Source: Planctomycetia bacterium (lineage in GTDB: Bacteria > Planctomycetota > Planctomycetia > Pirellulales > PNKZ01). From it: a stretch of DNA of 64,000 bases. Position numbers and translations under genes: made by a program. The stretch spans positions 124,001 to 188,000 of the forward strand of contig JAIOPP010000026.1 of assembly GCA_021413845.1 (NCBI GenBank), in the 5' to 3' direction. Positions 44,895 through 54,205 of this stretch are shown here, piece after piece. Numbering within the stretch: the first letter of the stretch is position 1; the number at the start of each line of letters is the position of its first letter. The notes beneath the pieces are model-generated. The model had not been told where the DNA came from. It was given only the letters and a program-made list of their open reading frames with translations, and searched no databases.

Positions 44895-45835
44895 AGAAGC
44901 TCATCGGCTCGTTGACGTTTATGCTGCTGCTCTACGCGGCGTTGTACTTCACGGGCGAAGGCGCGTTCGACCTGAGAAATCACGCCAACATGGCGCGACA
45001 GATCGGGCAACTCGGCATCCTCTGCTTAGGTGCCGGAACGCTGATCATCGCCGGCGGAATCGATCTTTCGATGGGGTCGTTTATCGGCCTGTGCGGGGCA
45101 GTGCTCGCCGTCGGGTTGTCGAAGGGGTGGCATCCCGCGGTAGGAATCGGCGTGGTTTGCACAATGGGAGTCGTCGCCGGCACGATCCACGGACTCTTGG
45201 TTACGAAACTTAAAGTGCAGGCGTTCATCGTGACGTTGTGCGGGCTCTTTATCTATCGCGGGCTCGCGCGCTGGTGGACCGGCGAGACCAATGCCGGGCT
45301 GGGGGGCGGATCGCTGGAATTTCGCTATCTTTTTAACGGCGCGCGGTTGCTCGGAATTCCGATCGAGTTCGTGTATCTACTTGGTGCGGCGGCGCTGGCG
45401 GGCCTGTTGTTGCATCGCAGCATTTACGGACGTTATCTGTTTGCGATCGGCAGCAACGAGCTGGCCGCGAAATACTCGGGCATCTCGGTCGATGCTTATA
45501 AGATCTTGGCTTATGTCGCGTGCTCGCTTTCCGCGGTGTTGTTTTCGATCTTGAAGCTCGCGGAGACCGGCAGCGTCCCTCCCTCGAACCACGGCGCCTC
45601 GATGGAACTCTACGCGATCGCCGGCGCGGTTCTGGGCGGTTGCAGCTTGCGGGGAGGAGAAGGCAACGTGATCGGCATCGTCATCGGTGCGGTCATCTTG
45701 GTGTTGCTCAATTCGGTAGTGAATTTCGCGATGATCCCGCAATCGCTCGAATACACGGCGATCGGCAGTGCGCTCTTGCTGGGAGCGATTCTCGATGAGG
45801 CTCTGCGCCGACGCAGCGCGGTGCGTAAGGGTTAA
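44891..45835 (+). CDS. Sugar ABC transporter permease (RbsC-like)
   Basis: 314 residues with about eight to ten membrane helices. The family motif IIAGGIDLSMGSFIGLCGAVLAV and the later AAKYSGISVDAYKILAYVACSLSAVL and GGCSLRGGEGNVIGIVIGAVIL blocks are characteristic of the ribose/xylose group. Its ATG overlaps the ATPase stop (ATGA). Substrate not determinable; a monosaccharide is most likely. Confidence 0.93.
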   Translation: MKKLIGSLTFMLLLYAALYFTGEGAFDLRNHANMARQIGQLGILCLGAGTLIIAGGIDLSMGSFIGLCGAVLAVGLSKGWHPAVGIGVVCTMGVVAGTIHGLLVTKLKVQAFIVTLCGLFIYRGLARWWTGETNAGLGGGSLEFRYLFNGARLLGIPIEFVYLLGAAALAGLLLHRSIYGRYLFAIGSNELAAKYSGISVDAYKILAYVACSLSAVLFSILKLAETGSVPPSNHGASMELYAIAGAVLGGCSLRGGEGNVIGIVIGAVILVLLNSVVNFAMIPQSLEYTAIGSALLLGAILDEALRRRSAVRKG

Positions 45836-45965
45836 TCGCACGAAAGATCCCCACGCTGCGATCTGTTTGAAAGTCATGCCGAACGGGTCGCGCGGACGAT
45901 AAAAGAGCGGGGAAGTGCGCTCGCTGCTGCGCGCCGGCAAAGTTTCCGAGAACGTCGAAAATCGC

Positions 45966-46883
45966 ATGGCTCGCGTCGTTTATAAGCCGTTTTCCTTCGA
46001 TCGCCAGGCGCGCATGCAAGCCGCGGCACAGCCAGGCGACGGGGGCGCTTCGCAGCGCGCGGGCGAATGGCAGCTCGGCGCGAAGCTGTGCGAGCATGCC
46101 GGCGTCGAGGTCGTCGAGGCCCGGCCGGTAAAGTCGCGTGAGACGCGCTATCGGTATGTCGTGAAGCGTTGGACTTCGGCCCTCGTTTCGACGGAACAGC
46201 AAGCATTGCTGCGGCGCGAGGCGCTCGCCGGCAATGCCGTTAACAGCCCGCATGTGGTGCCGATTCTTTCGGCGCATGTCCATGAGGCTCCGTTTTACTA
46301 TGTGATGCCTCGGCTGGAAGGGACCACGCTCGATGAGATCGTCTTGCGCTGCGGCCGGCTCTCGGTTGCCACGGCCCTGTGGTACGGACGCCAAGCGGCG
46401 GAAGGCTTGGCTGCGCTGCATGATGCCGGATGGCTCCATGCCGATGTGAAGCCGAGCAATCTGTTCGTCGGGCCCGACGGTCATGTGACGTTGATCGACC
46501 TCGGCTATGCGCGCCGTCGCGACGACGAGTCGAATTCGGAATCGCAATGCGTGCTGGGAACGGTCGACTACCTCGCGCCGGAAGCGATCTGCTCGCGGCT
46601 TCGAGTCGACGAGCGGAGCGATCTCTACTCGCTCGGCATCGTGCTCTATCGGCTACTCGGAGGACGATTGCCGTTCGTCGGCGCCACGCCTGCGGAGATC
46701 GTGGCGGCGCATGTGTCGGCCGAGCCGCAACCGCTGCGCGAACTGGTGTCGAGCTTGCCGAACGACGTCTGCGGGCTCGTACGCCGACTGTTGCACAAGC
46801 AACCGGCCAGGCGACACGACTCGGCTCATGAGCTCGTCGCGGAACTCACGGCGCTCGAGATCGCTTATCTCGACGAGCGCTGA
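45966..46883 (+). CDS. Serine/threonine protein kinase
   Basis: 305 residues from the ATG at 45966; a GTG at 45915 is an alternative. Kinase features: lysine in YVVKRW, YVMPRLEGTTLDEI hinge, catalytic loop LHADVKPSN (HRD reads HAD), metal-binding DLGYA in place of DFG, and APE-like LAPEAI followed by DERSDLYSLGIVLYRLL. The glycine-rich loop is not obvious. It lacks a membrane helix and sensor domain, so it is cytosolic. It follows the transporter but with its own leader. Confidence 0.85.
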   Translation: MARVVYKPFSFDRQARMQAAAQPGDGGASQRAGEWQLGAKLCEHAGVEVVEARPVKSRETRYRYVVKRWTSALVSTEQQALLRREALAGNAVNSPHVVPILSAHVHEAPFYYVMPRLEGTTLDEIVLRCGRLSVATALWYGRQAAEGLAALHDAGWLHADVKPSNLFVGPDGHVTLIDLGYARRRDDESNSESQCVLGTVDYLAPEAICSRLRVDERSDLYSLGIVLYRLLGGRLPFVGATPAEIVAAHVSAEPQPLRELVSSLPNDVCGLVRRLLHKQPARRHDSAHELVAELTALEIAYLDER

Positions 46884-46905
46884 TTCGCCGGAACAAGGCG
46901 TAGCG

Positions 46906-48333
46906 TCAAATCGGCGGCTTCACTTTTCGATAGCTCATGTCGAGCAAGTCGATCGGGTGCGCGATCCAAAGCGGTTTACCTTGCACGCGCGCTTCGCGGG
47001 CGATTTGCAGTAAACAACCGGCGTTGGCCGTGAGCACGGCGCGGGCACCGGTCGAGAGGATATTCTCCAACTTGCGTCGGCTCAGTTGGCCCGACATCTC
47101 CGGTTGCGTGAGGTTGTAAGTGCCGGCAGCTCCGCAACAGAGCTCGGTTTCCGGAAGGTCGACGACTTTTAGGCCCGGGATTTTCGCCAAGAGCTTTCGT
47201 GGCGCGTCTTTGATTTTTTGCGCATGGCCCAAGTGGCAGGCATCGTGATAGGTCGCGGTGAAGTTCATCTCACCTTCCGGCGGGATGATGCCGAGTTCGT
47301 CGAGAAATTCGTTGATGTCGCGAGTCTTGGCGGCCAGGGCTTCGCGCTCGGGCGAGCCGGCGTCGTGCCAATGGTGGCCGTAATCCTTCATCATCGCCCC
47401 GCAGCCGGCGACGTTGACGATGACGCGATCGACGTCGGCAAACGATTTCACGTTCACGTCGGCGAAGGCTCTCGCCGGTTCGCTGGCGGCGGCATGCAGA
47501 TGGATCGCACCGCAGCAACTTTGATCGCGCGGGATCACGACGTCGCAGCCGTTTTGCTGGAGCACGCGCGCCGTGGCCCAATTGGTTTGGCGGAACATCA
47601 CGTCGTTGACGCAGCCCGTGAAGAGGGCCACTCGGGCTCGGCGGCGACCGATCGCCGGCAGAAACTCCGGCAACTGCGGCTCGTTCGAGAACTGCTCGGG
47701 CAACGTGTAGACGAGTTGCCGTAAGCGCGTCGGTAGTAATCGTAGGAGCCCAAGCTTTTCCGCGAGCTTGAGCAAGCCGAGTTTTTGCGCGAGCTTGGCC
47801 GGAGCCAATGCCCAGCGCAAACGGCTCGGATACGGAAATAAACCGAACAGGATATAGCGGTGGAACCAATCTTGGTTCTTCTTCGGTCCCTCGCCAAGTT
47901 CTTCCATCGCCACGCGAAACGGCTCGATCAGCTTGCCGTATTGCACGCCCGATGGGCAGGCTGTTTCGCAGGCGCGGCAATCGAGGCAGAGTTCGAGATG
48001 CCCGCGCACTTGCTCGTTCAACGGCAGACGACCATCGGTGACGGAGCGCATGAGATAGATGCGGCCGCGCGGGCTGTCGTTCTCGTTGCCGTTGATGACG
48101 TAAGTGGGGCACGAGGCCGTACACAAGCCGCAGTGGACGCAATCGAGAAAGAGACCGTAATCGATCCCGCTGCCGGGATTCGTAGACGTCGCGAGGCCTC
48201 CGACGTGGGCATGAGCCGCATGTCCGGCGGTCGGCGTCGGCTCGGCGGCGAATTCGCCGCGGGCTTCGCTATGGCTCAGCGCAGCCGGGGGAGGCGCGGT
48301 GTCGATGTTCGAATTGTCGGGAGAGTGCGTCAT
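46906..48333 (-). CDS. glcF: Glycolate oxidase iron-sulfur subunit
   Basis: 475 residues. Two 4Fe-4S ferredoxin-like clusters: DCVHCGLCTASCPTYVINGNENDSPRGRIYLM and LDCRACETACPSGVQYG. Two CCG domains follow (TGCVNDVMFRQTNWATARVLQQNGCDVVIPRDQSCCGAIHLHA and TYHDACHLGHAQKI...LCCGAAGTYN). An N-terminal extension of about 55 residues (rich in Ala/His/Pro) is unusual. It passes electrons from the flavin subunits. Third gene of the operon, 16 bases after glcE. Confidence 0.93.
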   Translation of the reverse strand: MTHSPDNSNIDTAPPPAALSHSEARGEFAAEPTPTAGHAAHAHVGGLATSTNPGSGIDYGLFLDCVHCGLCTASCPTYVINGNENDSPRGRIYLMRSVTDGRLPLNEQVRGHLELCLDCRACETACPSGVQYGKLIEPFRVAMEELGEGPKKNQDWFHRYILFGLFPYPSRLRWALAPAKLAQKLGLLKLAEKLGLLRLLPTRLRQLVYTLPEQFSNEPQLPEFLPAIGRRRARVALFTGCVNDVMFRQTNWATARVLQQNGCDVVIPRDQSCCGAIHLHAAASEPARAFADVNVKSFADVDRVIVNVAGCGAMMKDYGHHWHDAGSPEREALAAKTRDINEFLDELGIIPPEGEMNFTATYHDACHLGHAQKIKDAPRKLLAKIPGLKVVDLPETELCCGAAGTYNLTQPEMSGQLSRRKLENILSTGARAVLTANAGCLLQIAREARVQGKPLWIAHPIDLLDMSYRKVKPPI

Positions 48334-48349
48334 GATTTACGAAACGTGT

Positions 48350-49618
48350 TCACCACGGGAAGCGGCCGGGATTCAGAAGACCGTGCGGATCGAATTGTCG
48401 TTGTAGTTTGCGCATGACTGCAATGTCGCCGCGGAGCGGACCCCAAGCGAGTTGGCGAGTGAACTCTTCCGCGACGACCGATTGCCAAAGGACGCATTGT
48501 CCGCCGACCGCCGCGACTGCCGGATGCAACGCTTGGATGAGCGGCTTCACAAGTTCATGGCTCGCCGTCTCGACGATGCTGACGAGGATGATGCCGGAGC
48601 CCGCACGTGCGAGAAACGAGGCTTGCGGGAACGTGGCTCGGACTAGTTCGCAAAGCGACACGACTCGGCTCGGCGGCACGTTGAGCTTGAAAACCAGATT
48701 CGCTTTGTCGCTCGCGCCGGCCGACGCGGCGGGGGTGCAACCGAAGTCGATCAAGCGTTGCCAGAGTTCGTTGGCGGCGGCATCTCGGATGAATCGCGGC
48801 TCGGCGACACCGAGCGTTTTCCATTCTTGGCGCAAACGTTCGGTCATCCATTCGACTTCGGCATCAGTCCCTTCGAGGCCGACGACGAGACGATAGGAAG
48901 TGGAATCGCCGGTCGAGTTAAGAGCCGCGAGGTCGTTCCAAGCGTGGCCGGCGAGAAGCTCGATCGCCGTCGGCGTGGTCTTCGAGTCGATGATCGCCGA
49001 CAGAAGCGATTCGGCCTGCGATGCCGAATCGAGATCGACGATGGCCAGCACCGAGGCTGCAGGGATCGGCTTTACCTTGAGCGTCACTTGCGTCATGACG
49101 GCGAGCGTGCCGAGCGAACCGATCAGGAGCCGGCAGAAGTCGTAGCCGGCGACGTTCTTCACGACCCGACCGCCGGCTTTGAAGAGGGTGCCGGTGCCGT
49201 CGACCGCGGAGATGCCGATCACGTAGTCGCGAAGCGTGCCGTTGCCAAAACGGCGCGGGCCGCTGAAGTTCACGGCGATCAGGCCCCCGAGCGTCGCTTC
49301 CGTGGCTTGGGAAGCATCGACGGGTAAGTATTGTCGTTCGGCGGCGAGCGTTTGACGTAGCTCAGCCAACGTGATGCCGGCCTCGACCGTGATGGTCATA
49401 TCGCGAGCCGGGTAGTCGACGACGCGCGTGAGCTTTTCGGTCGATAAGCCCCAGCCGGAGGCCTTCGTGGCACTACCGAAGCCGAGCGCGGTACGTCCGC
49501 CGAGCGGATAGATGGGGGCTCGCGCAGCGACGGCGCTACGCACCGTCTCCACGACTTCGGCAGGGGAGGCCGGAGTGTAAGTCGTCGAAAGCGGAAGTGG
49601 GGAGGCGATGGTTGCCAT
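48350..49618 (-). CDS. glcE: Glycolate oxidase FAD-binding subunit GlcE
   Basis: 422 residues from the ATG at 49618, sharing a base with the glcD stop (TGATG). FAD-binding type 4 domain in the first half: IYPLGGRTALGFGSATKASGWGLSTEKLTRVVDYPARDMTITVEAGITLAEL, ATLGGLIAVNFSGPRRFGNGTLRDYVIGI and KNVAGYDFCRLLIGSLGTLAV. Forms the glycolate dehydrogenase complex with GlcD and GlcF. Confidence 0.92.
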   Translation of the reverse strand: MATIASPLPLSTTYTPASPAEVVETVRSAVAARAPIYPLGGRTALGFGSATKASGWGLSTEKLTRVVDYPARDMTITVEAGITLAELRQTLAAERQYLPVDASQATEATLGGLIAVNFSGPRRFGNGTLRDYVIGISAVDGTGTLFKAGGRVVKNVAGYDFCRLLIGSLGTLAVMTQVTLKVKPIPAASVLAIVDLDSASQAESLLSAIIDSKTTPTAIELLAGHAWNDLAALNSTGDSTSYRLVVGLEGTDAEVEWMTERLRQEWKTLGVAEPRFIRDAAANELWQRLIDFGCTPAASAGASDKANLVFKLNVPPSRVVSLCELVRATFPQASFLARAGSGIILVSIVETASHELVKPLIQALHPAVAAVGGQCVLWQSVVAEEFTRQLAWGPLRGDIAVMRKLQRQFDPHGLLNPGRFPW

Positions 49619-51072
49619 CAAAGGGCCGCTCGTCGTCCGGGCTTAGATTGCACCGTCGGTTTGTGTTCCATGCCGCAACCGCCGGCGGTCGGAAGGAGCT
49701 TGCCGGGGCTCAGACGCGACTCCGGATTGAAGCAATCACGGACGCGCCGCATCACCGCGAGATCGTCCGGCGTAAATAGTTTGCTCATGAACTCGATCTT
49801 CTCGACGCCGATGCCATGCTCCCCGGTTACGCTTCCGCCGCAGGCGATGCACTCTTCTAGGATCGCGTGGCCGGCGTCGAGCGCTTTGCGCACCTGGGCG
49901 GCGTCCCGTTCGTCGAACAGGATGATCGGATGGATGTTGCCGTCGCCGGCGTGAAACACGTTGACGATCCGCACTCCAAACTTTTCCCCGATCGCGATGA
50001 TCGCGCGAAAGATGTGCGGTAGTTTCGTGCGCGGCACCACGCCGTCTTGCGTGCAATAGCTCGGGCTCAAGCGGCCGATCGCGCCGAAGGCCTGCTTGCG
50101 GCACTTCCAAAGCTTGAGCCGTTCCTTCGGGTCGTCGGCACGGCGAACCTCGCGGGCTCCGCTTCGTTTACAGATCTCGAGCACGCGGTCGCGCTGCTCG
50201 TCGAGCCCTGCTTCGAGGCCGTCGAGCTCGATCAGGAGCACGGCTTGCGCATCGAGCGGAAAGCCGAAGTGAAACGCTTGCTCTAAAGCCGTAATGATTC
50301 CTTGGTCCATCATTTCAAGCGCGGCCGGCACGATGCCTTGTCCGATGATCTCGCTGATCGCCGCAGTCGCATCGTCGACAGAGTCGAAGATGCCGAGCAT
50401 CGTGCGATAGCCTTGAGGATCGCGCGTGAGACGAACCCAAATCTTCGTGACGATCGCCAGCGTTCCCTCGCTGCCGACGAGCAAGCCGACGAGATCGGGA
50501 CCGAGAAAGTCTTCCACGGGACCACCGAAGCGGACGAGCGAGCCATCGCTCAGCACCGCTTCCAGGCCGAGCACATGGTTGACGGTTACGCCGTATTTCA
50601 GCGTGTGCGGACCGCCGGAATTGGTCGCGACATTGCCACCGATCGTACATGCCCCTTGGCTCGACGGATCGGGAGCGTAATGGAATCCGGTCCCTTTGAG
50701 AGCGTTGGTGAGCCAAACATTGACGACGCCGGGTTGCACGACGGCGAAGCGATCGCGGAGATTGATTTCTTCGATTTCGCGCATGCGCGTGAAAACGATC
50801 ATCACTCCGCCGCCGACCGGCAGGCAGCCGCCGGCAAGGCTGGTGCCCGCCCCGCGCGGCAAAAAGGGGACGTCGTACTCGTTGCAAAGCGTGACGATCT
50901 TCTGCACATCGGCCGTCGACCGGGGAAAGCAGACGACGTCGGGAGAGTTCTTCTCGACGACGAAGCCATCGCATTCATAGACGACCAATTCCGCATGGTC
51001 GGCGAGGATGTTCGCATCGCCGAGGAGGCGGCGAAGTTCCGTGAGCAGAGCGGGAAAACGAAGGGCGATCAA
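49618..51072 (-). CDS. glcD: Glycolate oxidase FAD-linked subunit GlcD
   Basis: 484 residues from a TTG at 51072; a longer frame to 51117 is open. FAD-binding PCMH domain: VCFPRSTADVQKIVTLCNEYDVPFLPRGAGTSLAGGCLPVGGGVMI and GACTIGGNVATNSGGPHTLKYGVT. C-terminal FAD-linked oxidase domain: HAGDGNIHPIILFD and GGSVTGEHGIGVEKIEFM with the conserved histidines. It oxidises glycolate (or lactate) to glyoxylate. First gene of glcD-glcE-glcF. Confidence 0.95.
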   Translation of the reverse strand: MIALRFPALLTELRRLLGDANILADHAELVVYECDGFVVEKNSPDVVCFPRSTADVQKIVTLCNEYDVPFLPRGAGTSLAGGCLPVGGGVMIVFTRMREIEEINLRDRFAVVQPGVVNVWLTNALKGTGFHYAPDPSSQGACTIGGNVATNSGGPHTLKYGVTVNHVLGLEAVLSDGSLVRFGGPVEDFLGPDLVGLLVGSEGTLAIVTKIWVRLTRDPQGYRTMLGIFDSVDDATAAISEIIGQGIVPAALEMMDQGIITALEQAFHFGFPLDAQAVLLIELDGLEAGLDEQRDRVLEICKRSGAREVRRADDPKERLKLWKCRKQAFGAIGRLSPSYCTQDGVVPRTKLPHIFRAIIAIGEKFGVRIVNVFHAGDGNIHPIILFDERDAAQVRKALDAGHAILEECIACGGSVTGEHGIGVEKIEFMSKLFTPDDLAVMRRVRDCFNPESRLSPGKLLPTAGGCGMEHKPTVQSKPGRRAAL

Positions 51073-51337
51073 CGACGAAGTTCCGGAAGACCGTAAAGGA
51101 AGAAGCAGTGAAAACAACGGCCGAAGCCGTGGCCGAAGGAAGCCGCTTATTGTAGTCGGCCGGCGGCGTCGACGCCGGCGAATTGGCCCCCGGCGGTCGG
51201 CCGCAGCTTTTGCCGAACCCGCAGAATTTGCGAGGTTCTGTTGTCCGGCGGCTCCCGTCGGGTCTATAATCGCTAAGTTCGGATTCTTCAGCGGTCGATC
51301 AACGGTCGATTTTTTTACCTCGCGAGGAGGTTTACAG

Positions 51338-52921
51338 ATGCTGCGTCAACGGATGGTCGTGCGTTTTGCTGCTTTGGTTTCGACAGCTTTGGTTTCGACA
51401 GTGACGATGCTCGGTGTGTTATTCGCCGACGAACCGAAGCCCCCCGTGAAGCAGCCGGCGACCGAATCGAAGCCCGCTGAATCGAAGCCTGCCGAAAAGA
51501 AATCGGCCGAGAAGGCGAAGAGCGACGACGGTGATGCAGCTAAAGACGAAGAATACTACGAACTCTACAAAGTCTTTTCGGAGACGATGTTTCAGGTCGA
51601 ACAAAACTATGTGAAGAAGGTCGATCGCCGAAAATTGATGGAAGCTGCCATTCGCGGCCTGCTCGACGAATTGGATCCCTATTCCAATTTCATCGGCCCG
51701 AAGGAAATCGATCGCTTTAAATCGAGCGTCGAAAGCCAGTTCGGCGGAATCGGCATTCAAATCTCGCACGACGACGGCGACTTGCGGGTCTTGAGTCCGC
51801 TGGTCGGCAGCCCTGCCTATCTTGCAGGTCTCGAAGCCGGCGACCACATCATCGAGGTCGATGGTAAGCCGACGGAAGGCCTGAGCCTGGACGAAGCGGT
51901 AAGGAAGCTCAAGGGGGAGCCTGGCACGAAGGTCAAGTTGACCGTTATGCACGTTCGTTCGCGGAAGCGTGAGACGCTGACGATCGAACGGAAGATCATC
52001 GAAGTCGAGACGGTGCTGGGCGATGCGCGCGGAGCCGACGATCGTTGGAACTTCATGCTCGATCCGGAAAAGAAGATCGGCTACGTCCGGCTGACCTCGT
52101 TCAGCCGCGACACGGCTGAAGACCTCGAAGCCGCGATGAAAACCCTTAAATCCCAGGGTTTAAAGGGGCTCGTGATCGACTTGCGCTTCAATCCCGGGGG
52201 CTTGTTGAAGTCCGCGATCGAAATTTCCGACATGTTCGTTTCCGAAGGAAAGATCGTCAGCACGAAGGGGCGCAATACGGTCGAGCGACCGGTCGTGGCT
52301 CGCAAAGCCGGAACTTACGAAGGCTTTCCGATCGCCGTGCTGGTGAACCGATATAGCGCCAGCGCCAGCGAAATCGTGTCGGCTTGCTTGCAAGATCATA
52401 AGCGGGCCATCGTCGTCGGCGAACGGACTTGGGGTAAGGGAAGCGTGCAGAACGTCATTGATTTGGAAGACGGCCACAGTGCGCTCAAGCTCACAACCGC
52501 CGCCTACATGCGACCGAGCGGCCAAAACATCCATCGTTTTCCTGACTCCAAAGAAACCGACGAATGGGGCGTGATGCCGGACAAGGGCTATGAGCTCAAA
52601 CTCGGCGATTCGGAACTGAGCGATTTGGTGCGTGTTCGCCGCGATCGCGACCTGCTGCTCGTGAGCCACTCGCCGGCGATCAGTCGCGAAGAGTCGAAGC
52701 CACGGACGGTCGACGCCGACGACGACTCCAAGGATGCTCCGAAGAAAGAAGCCAAGGAAGACAAGAGCGATCCTAAGACCGAATCTAAAAAGCCGGTCAA
52801 AGCAGCCCCGGGCGCACTTTCGCCGGCCGACCCGAAGAAGAAAGAGTTCATTGATCGCCAGTTGCAAAAGGCGCTTGAATATCTCTCGAACCAATCGAAC
52901 GCCCAGGCGAAGGCGGAGTGA
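51338..52921 (+). CDS. ctp: C-terminal processing protease (S41 family, PDZ)
   Basis: 527 residues from the ATG at 51338, with a strong GAGGAGG ribosome site 7 bases upstream. A signal peptide (1-30) is followed by a Lys/Pro/Ala-rich linker (32-68). Helical cap (EYYELYKVFSETMFQVEQNYVKKVDRRKLMEAAIRGLLDELDPYS), PDZ domain (about 125-205) with GIGIQISHDDGDLRVLSPLVGSPAYLAGLEAGD, then the S41 core with RYSASASEIVSACLQDH (catalytic serine about 342-344) and GERTWGKGSVQ (lysine 367). The C-terminus is charged and low-complexity. It trims periplasmic substrates. Confidence 0.95.
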   Translation: MLRQRMVVRFAALVSTALVSTVTMLGVLFADEPKPPVKQPATESKPAESKPAEKKSAEKAKSDDGDAAKDEEYYELYKVFSETMFQVEQNYVKKVDRRKLMEAAIRGLLDELDPYSNFIGPKEIDRFKSSVESQFGGIGIQISHDDGDLRVLSPLVGSPAYLAGLEAGDHIIEVDGKPTEGLSLDEAVRKLKGEPGTKVKLTVMHVRSRKRETLTIERKIIEVETVLGDARGADDRWNFMLDPEKKIGYVRLTSFSRDTAEDLEAAMKTLKSQGLKGLVIDLRFNPGGLLKSAIEISDMFVSEGKIVSTKGRNTVERPVVARKAGTYEGFPIAVLVNRYSASASEIVSACLQDHKRAIVVGERTWGKGSVQNVIDLEDGHSALKLTTAAYMRPSGQNIHRFPDSKETDEWGVMPDKGYELKLGDSELSDLVRVRRDRDLLLVSHSPAISREESKPRTVDADDDSKDAPKKEAKEDKSDPKTESKKPVKAAPGALSPADPKKKEFIDRQLQKALEYLSNQSNAQAKAE

Positions 52922-52931
52922 GAATAGAATA

Positions 52932-53062
52932 ATAGTGGTCAGTGATCAGTGGACAGTGGTCAGTTGAGGAGATGCTTGGCGGTGGTCGGAAATGTGCTGT
53001 AGCCGAAGCGTCTCTCAAACCGGCCACTGACAACTGACCACCGACCACTGTCCACCGACCCA
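52932..53062. repeat. Inverted GTGGTCAGTGG/CCACTGACCAC repeat blocks between ctp and tsaD
   Basis: A left block (about 52932-52968) of AGTGGTCAGTGATCAGTGG-type words and a right block (about 53022-53062) of the complementary CACTGACAACTGACCACC type flank a 53-base spacer. They can pair into a long imperfect hairpin. A third block of the same family follows dnaB at 31447. Confidence 0.7.
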
Positions 53063-54087
53063 TGCTTCTGATTCTGGAAACCACTTGCGATGAGACGGCG
53101 GCGGCGGTCGTCGACGAACGTTTGCAGGTGCGCGGTTCGAGCGTGGCGACGCAAGACGCATTGCATCGGCGCTTCGGCGGCGTGGTGCCCGAGATCGCTT
53201 CGCGAGCGCATGTCGAACGGATCTTGCCAGTGGTCGACGAAGCATTGCGAAAGGCCGACGCCAAGCTCGCCGACATCACGGCCGTCGCCGTGGCGAATAC
53301 GCCGGGGTTGGCGGGGTCGCTGTTGGTCGGCGTTGCCGCGGCGAAGACTTTCGCCTTGGCGCTCGGGGTGCCGCTCGTCGCCGTGAACCATGTGCATGCC
53401 CATATTTACGCTTGCCGCATCGCGGCCGGGGAAGAGGTGTTTCCCTGCGTCGGCTTCGTCGTCAGCGGCGGACACACGACGCTATTCGACTGCGTTTCGC
53501 CCCTCGAATTCCAGGTACTCGGCGGCACCCTCGACGATGCGGCCGGGGAAGCGTTCGACAAGACCGCCAGTTTGCTCGGTCTTCCTTATCCCGGCGGCCC
53601 TTGGATCGAGAAGGCGGCGCGCGACGGCGATTGCGAGGCGTTTCGCTTCCCTCGCACTTTCCTCAAAGAAGACCGTTTGGAGTTCAGCTTCAGCGGTATT
53701 AAGACGGCGGTGCGCTACGCCATCGCGCCGCAAGGCTCGGTTCCTCAGGGAGGAGCGGTCGAGCCGCCGCCGGTCGGTTCGAAACTACTCGCCGATTTAG
53801 CGGCCAGCTTCGAGCAAGCGATCGCCGATGTGCTGGTCGGTAAAGCGGAGCAGGCATTGAAGCGGACGGGCCGAAAAACGCTTTGCGTCGGCGGCGGGGT
53901 GGCGGCGAACACGCGGTTTCGCGAGCTGCTCACAACGCGAATGAAACGCCGCGGCACGAAGTTGCACATCGCCCCGCGCGAGCTTTGCACCGACAACGCC
54001 GTAATGGGAGCCATCGCTTGGGAGCGGCTTCGGGCCGGACTCGTCGAAACTCTCGAACTTGATGTCATGCCCGGGTTGCAACGCTGA
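53062..54087 (+). CDS. tsaD: tRNA threonylcarbamoyladenosine transferase TsaD
   Basis: 341 residues of the usual length. Metal-binding HxxxH is at H110 and H114 (VNHVHAH), with ILETTCDETAAAVVD at the N-terminus, VSGGHTTL, the glycine-rich LDDAAGEAFDK, and VGGGVAANTRFRELL and LCTDNAVMGA at the end. It transfers the threonylcarbamoyl group to A37 of tRNAs. The start lies inside the right edge of the inverted repeat. Confidence 0.96.
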   Translation: MLLILETTCDETAAAVVDERLQVRGSSVATQDALHRRFGGVVPEIASRAHVERILPVVDEALRKADAKLADITAVAVANTPGLAGSLLVGVAAAKTFALALGVPLVAVNHVHAHIYACRIAAGEEVFPCVGFVVSGGHTTLFDCVSPLEFQVLGGTLDDAAGEAFDKTASLLGLPYPGGPWIEKAARDGDCEAFRFPRTFLKEDRLEFSFSGIKTAVRYAIAPQGSVPQGGAVEPPPVGSKLLADLAASFEQAIADVLVGKAEQALKRTGRKTLCVGGGVAANTRFRELLTTRMKRRGTKLHIAPRELCTDNAVMGAIAWERLRAGLVETLELDVMPGLQR

Positions 54088-54115
54088 GCGTTTTGCAGGC
54101 AGCGGAATCGCGGCG

Positions 54116-54155
54116 CGCAAAAAGGTCGCATGTCGAAGAGTTCGACATGCGACCT
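54116..54155 (-). terminator. Rho-independent terminator of the vWA/STN gene
   Basis: On the minus strand a perfect 15-bp stem AGGTCGCATGTCGAA / TTCGACATGCGACCT with a 3-base loop is followed by TTTTTGCG. The stem is also in place to stop tsaD transcription from the other side. Confidence 0.8.
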
Positions 54156-54205
54156 GAAATGCGAATTCGATGTTCTTCCAAGCCGGTAAGGCCTGGGGAA
54201 GGTGA

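Noticed and set aside
52932-53062. A CRISPR array
   Set aside because: The words are short, irregular and arranged as inverted blocks without unique spacers; no cas genes are nearby.
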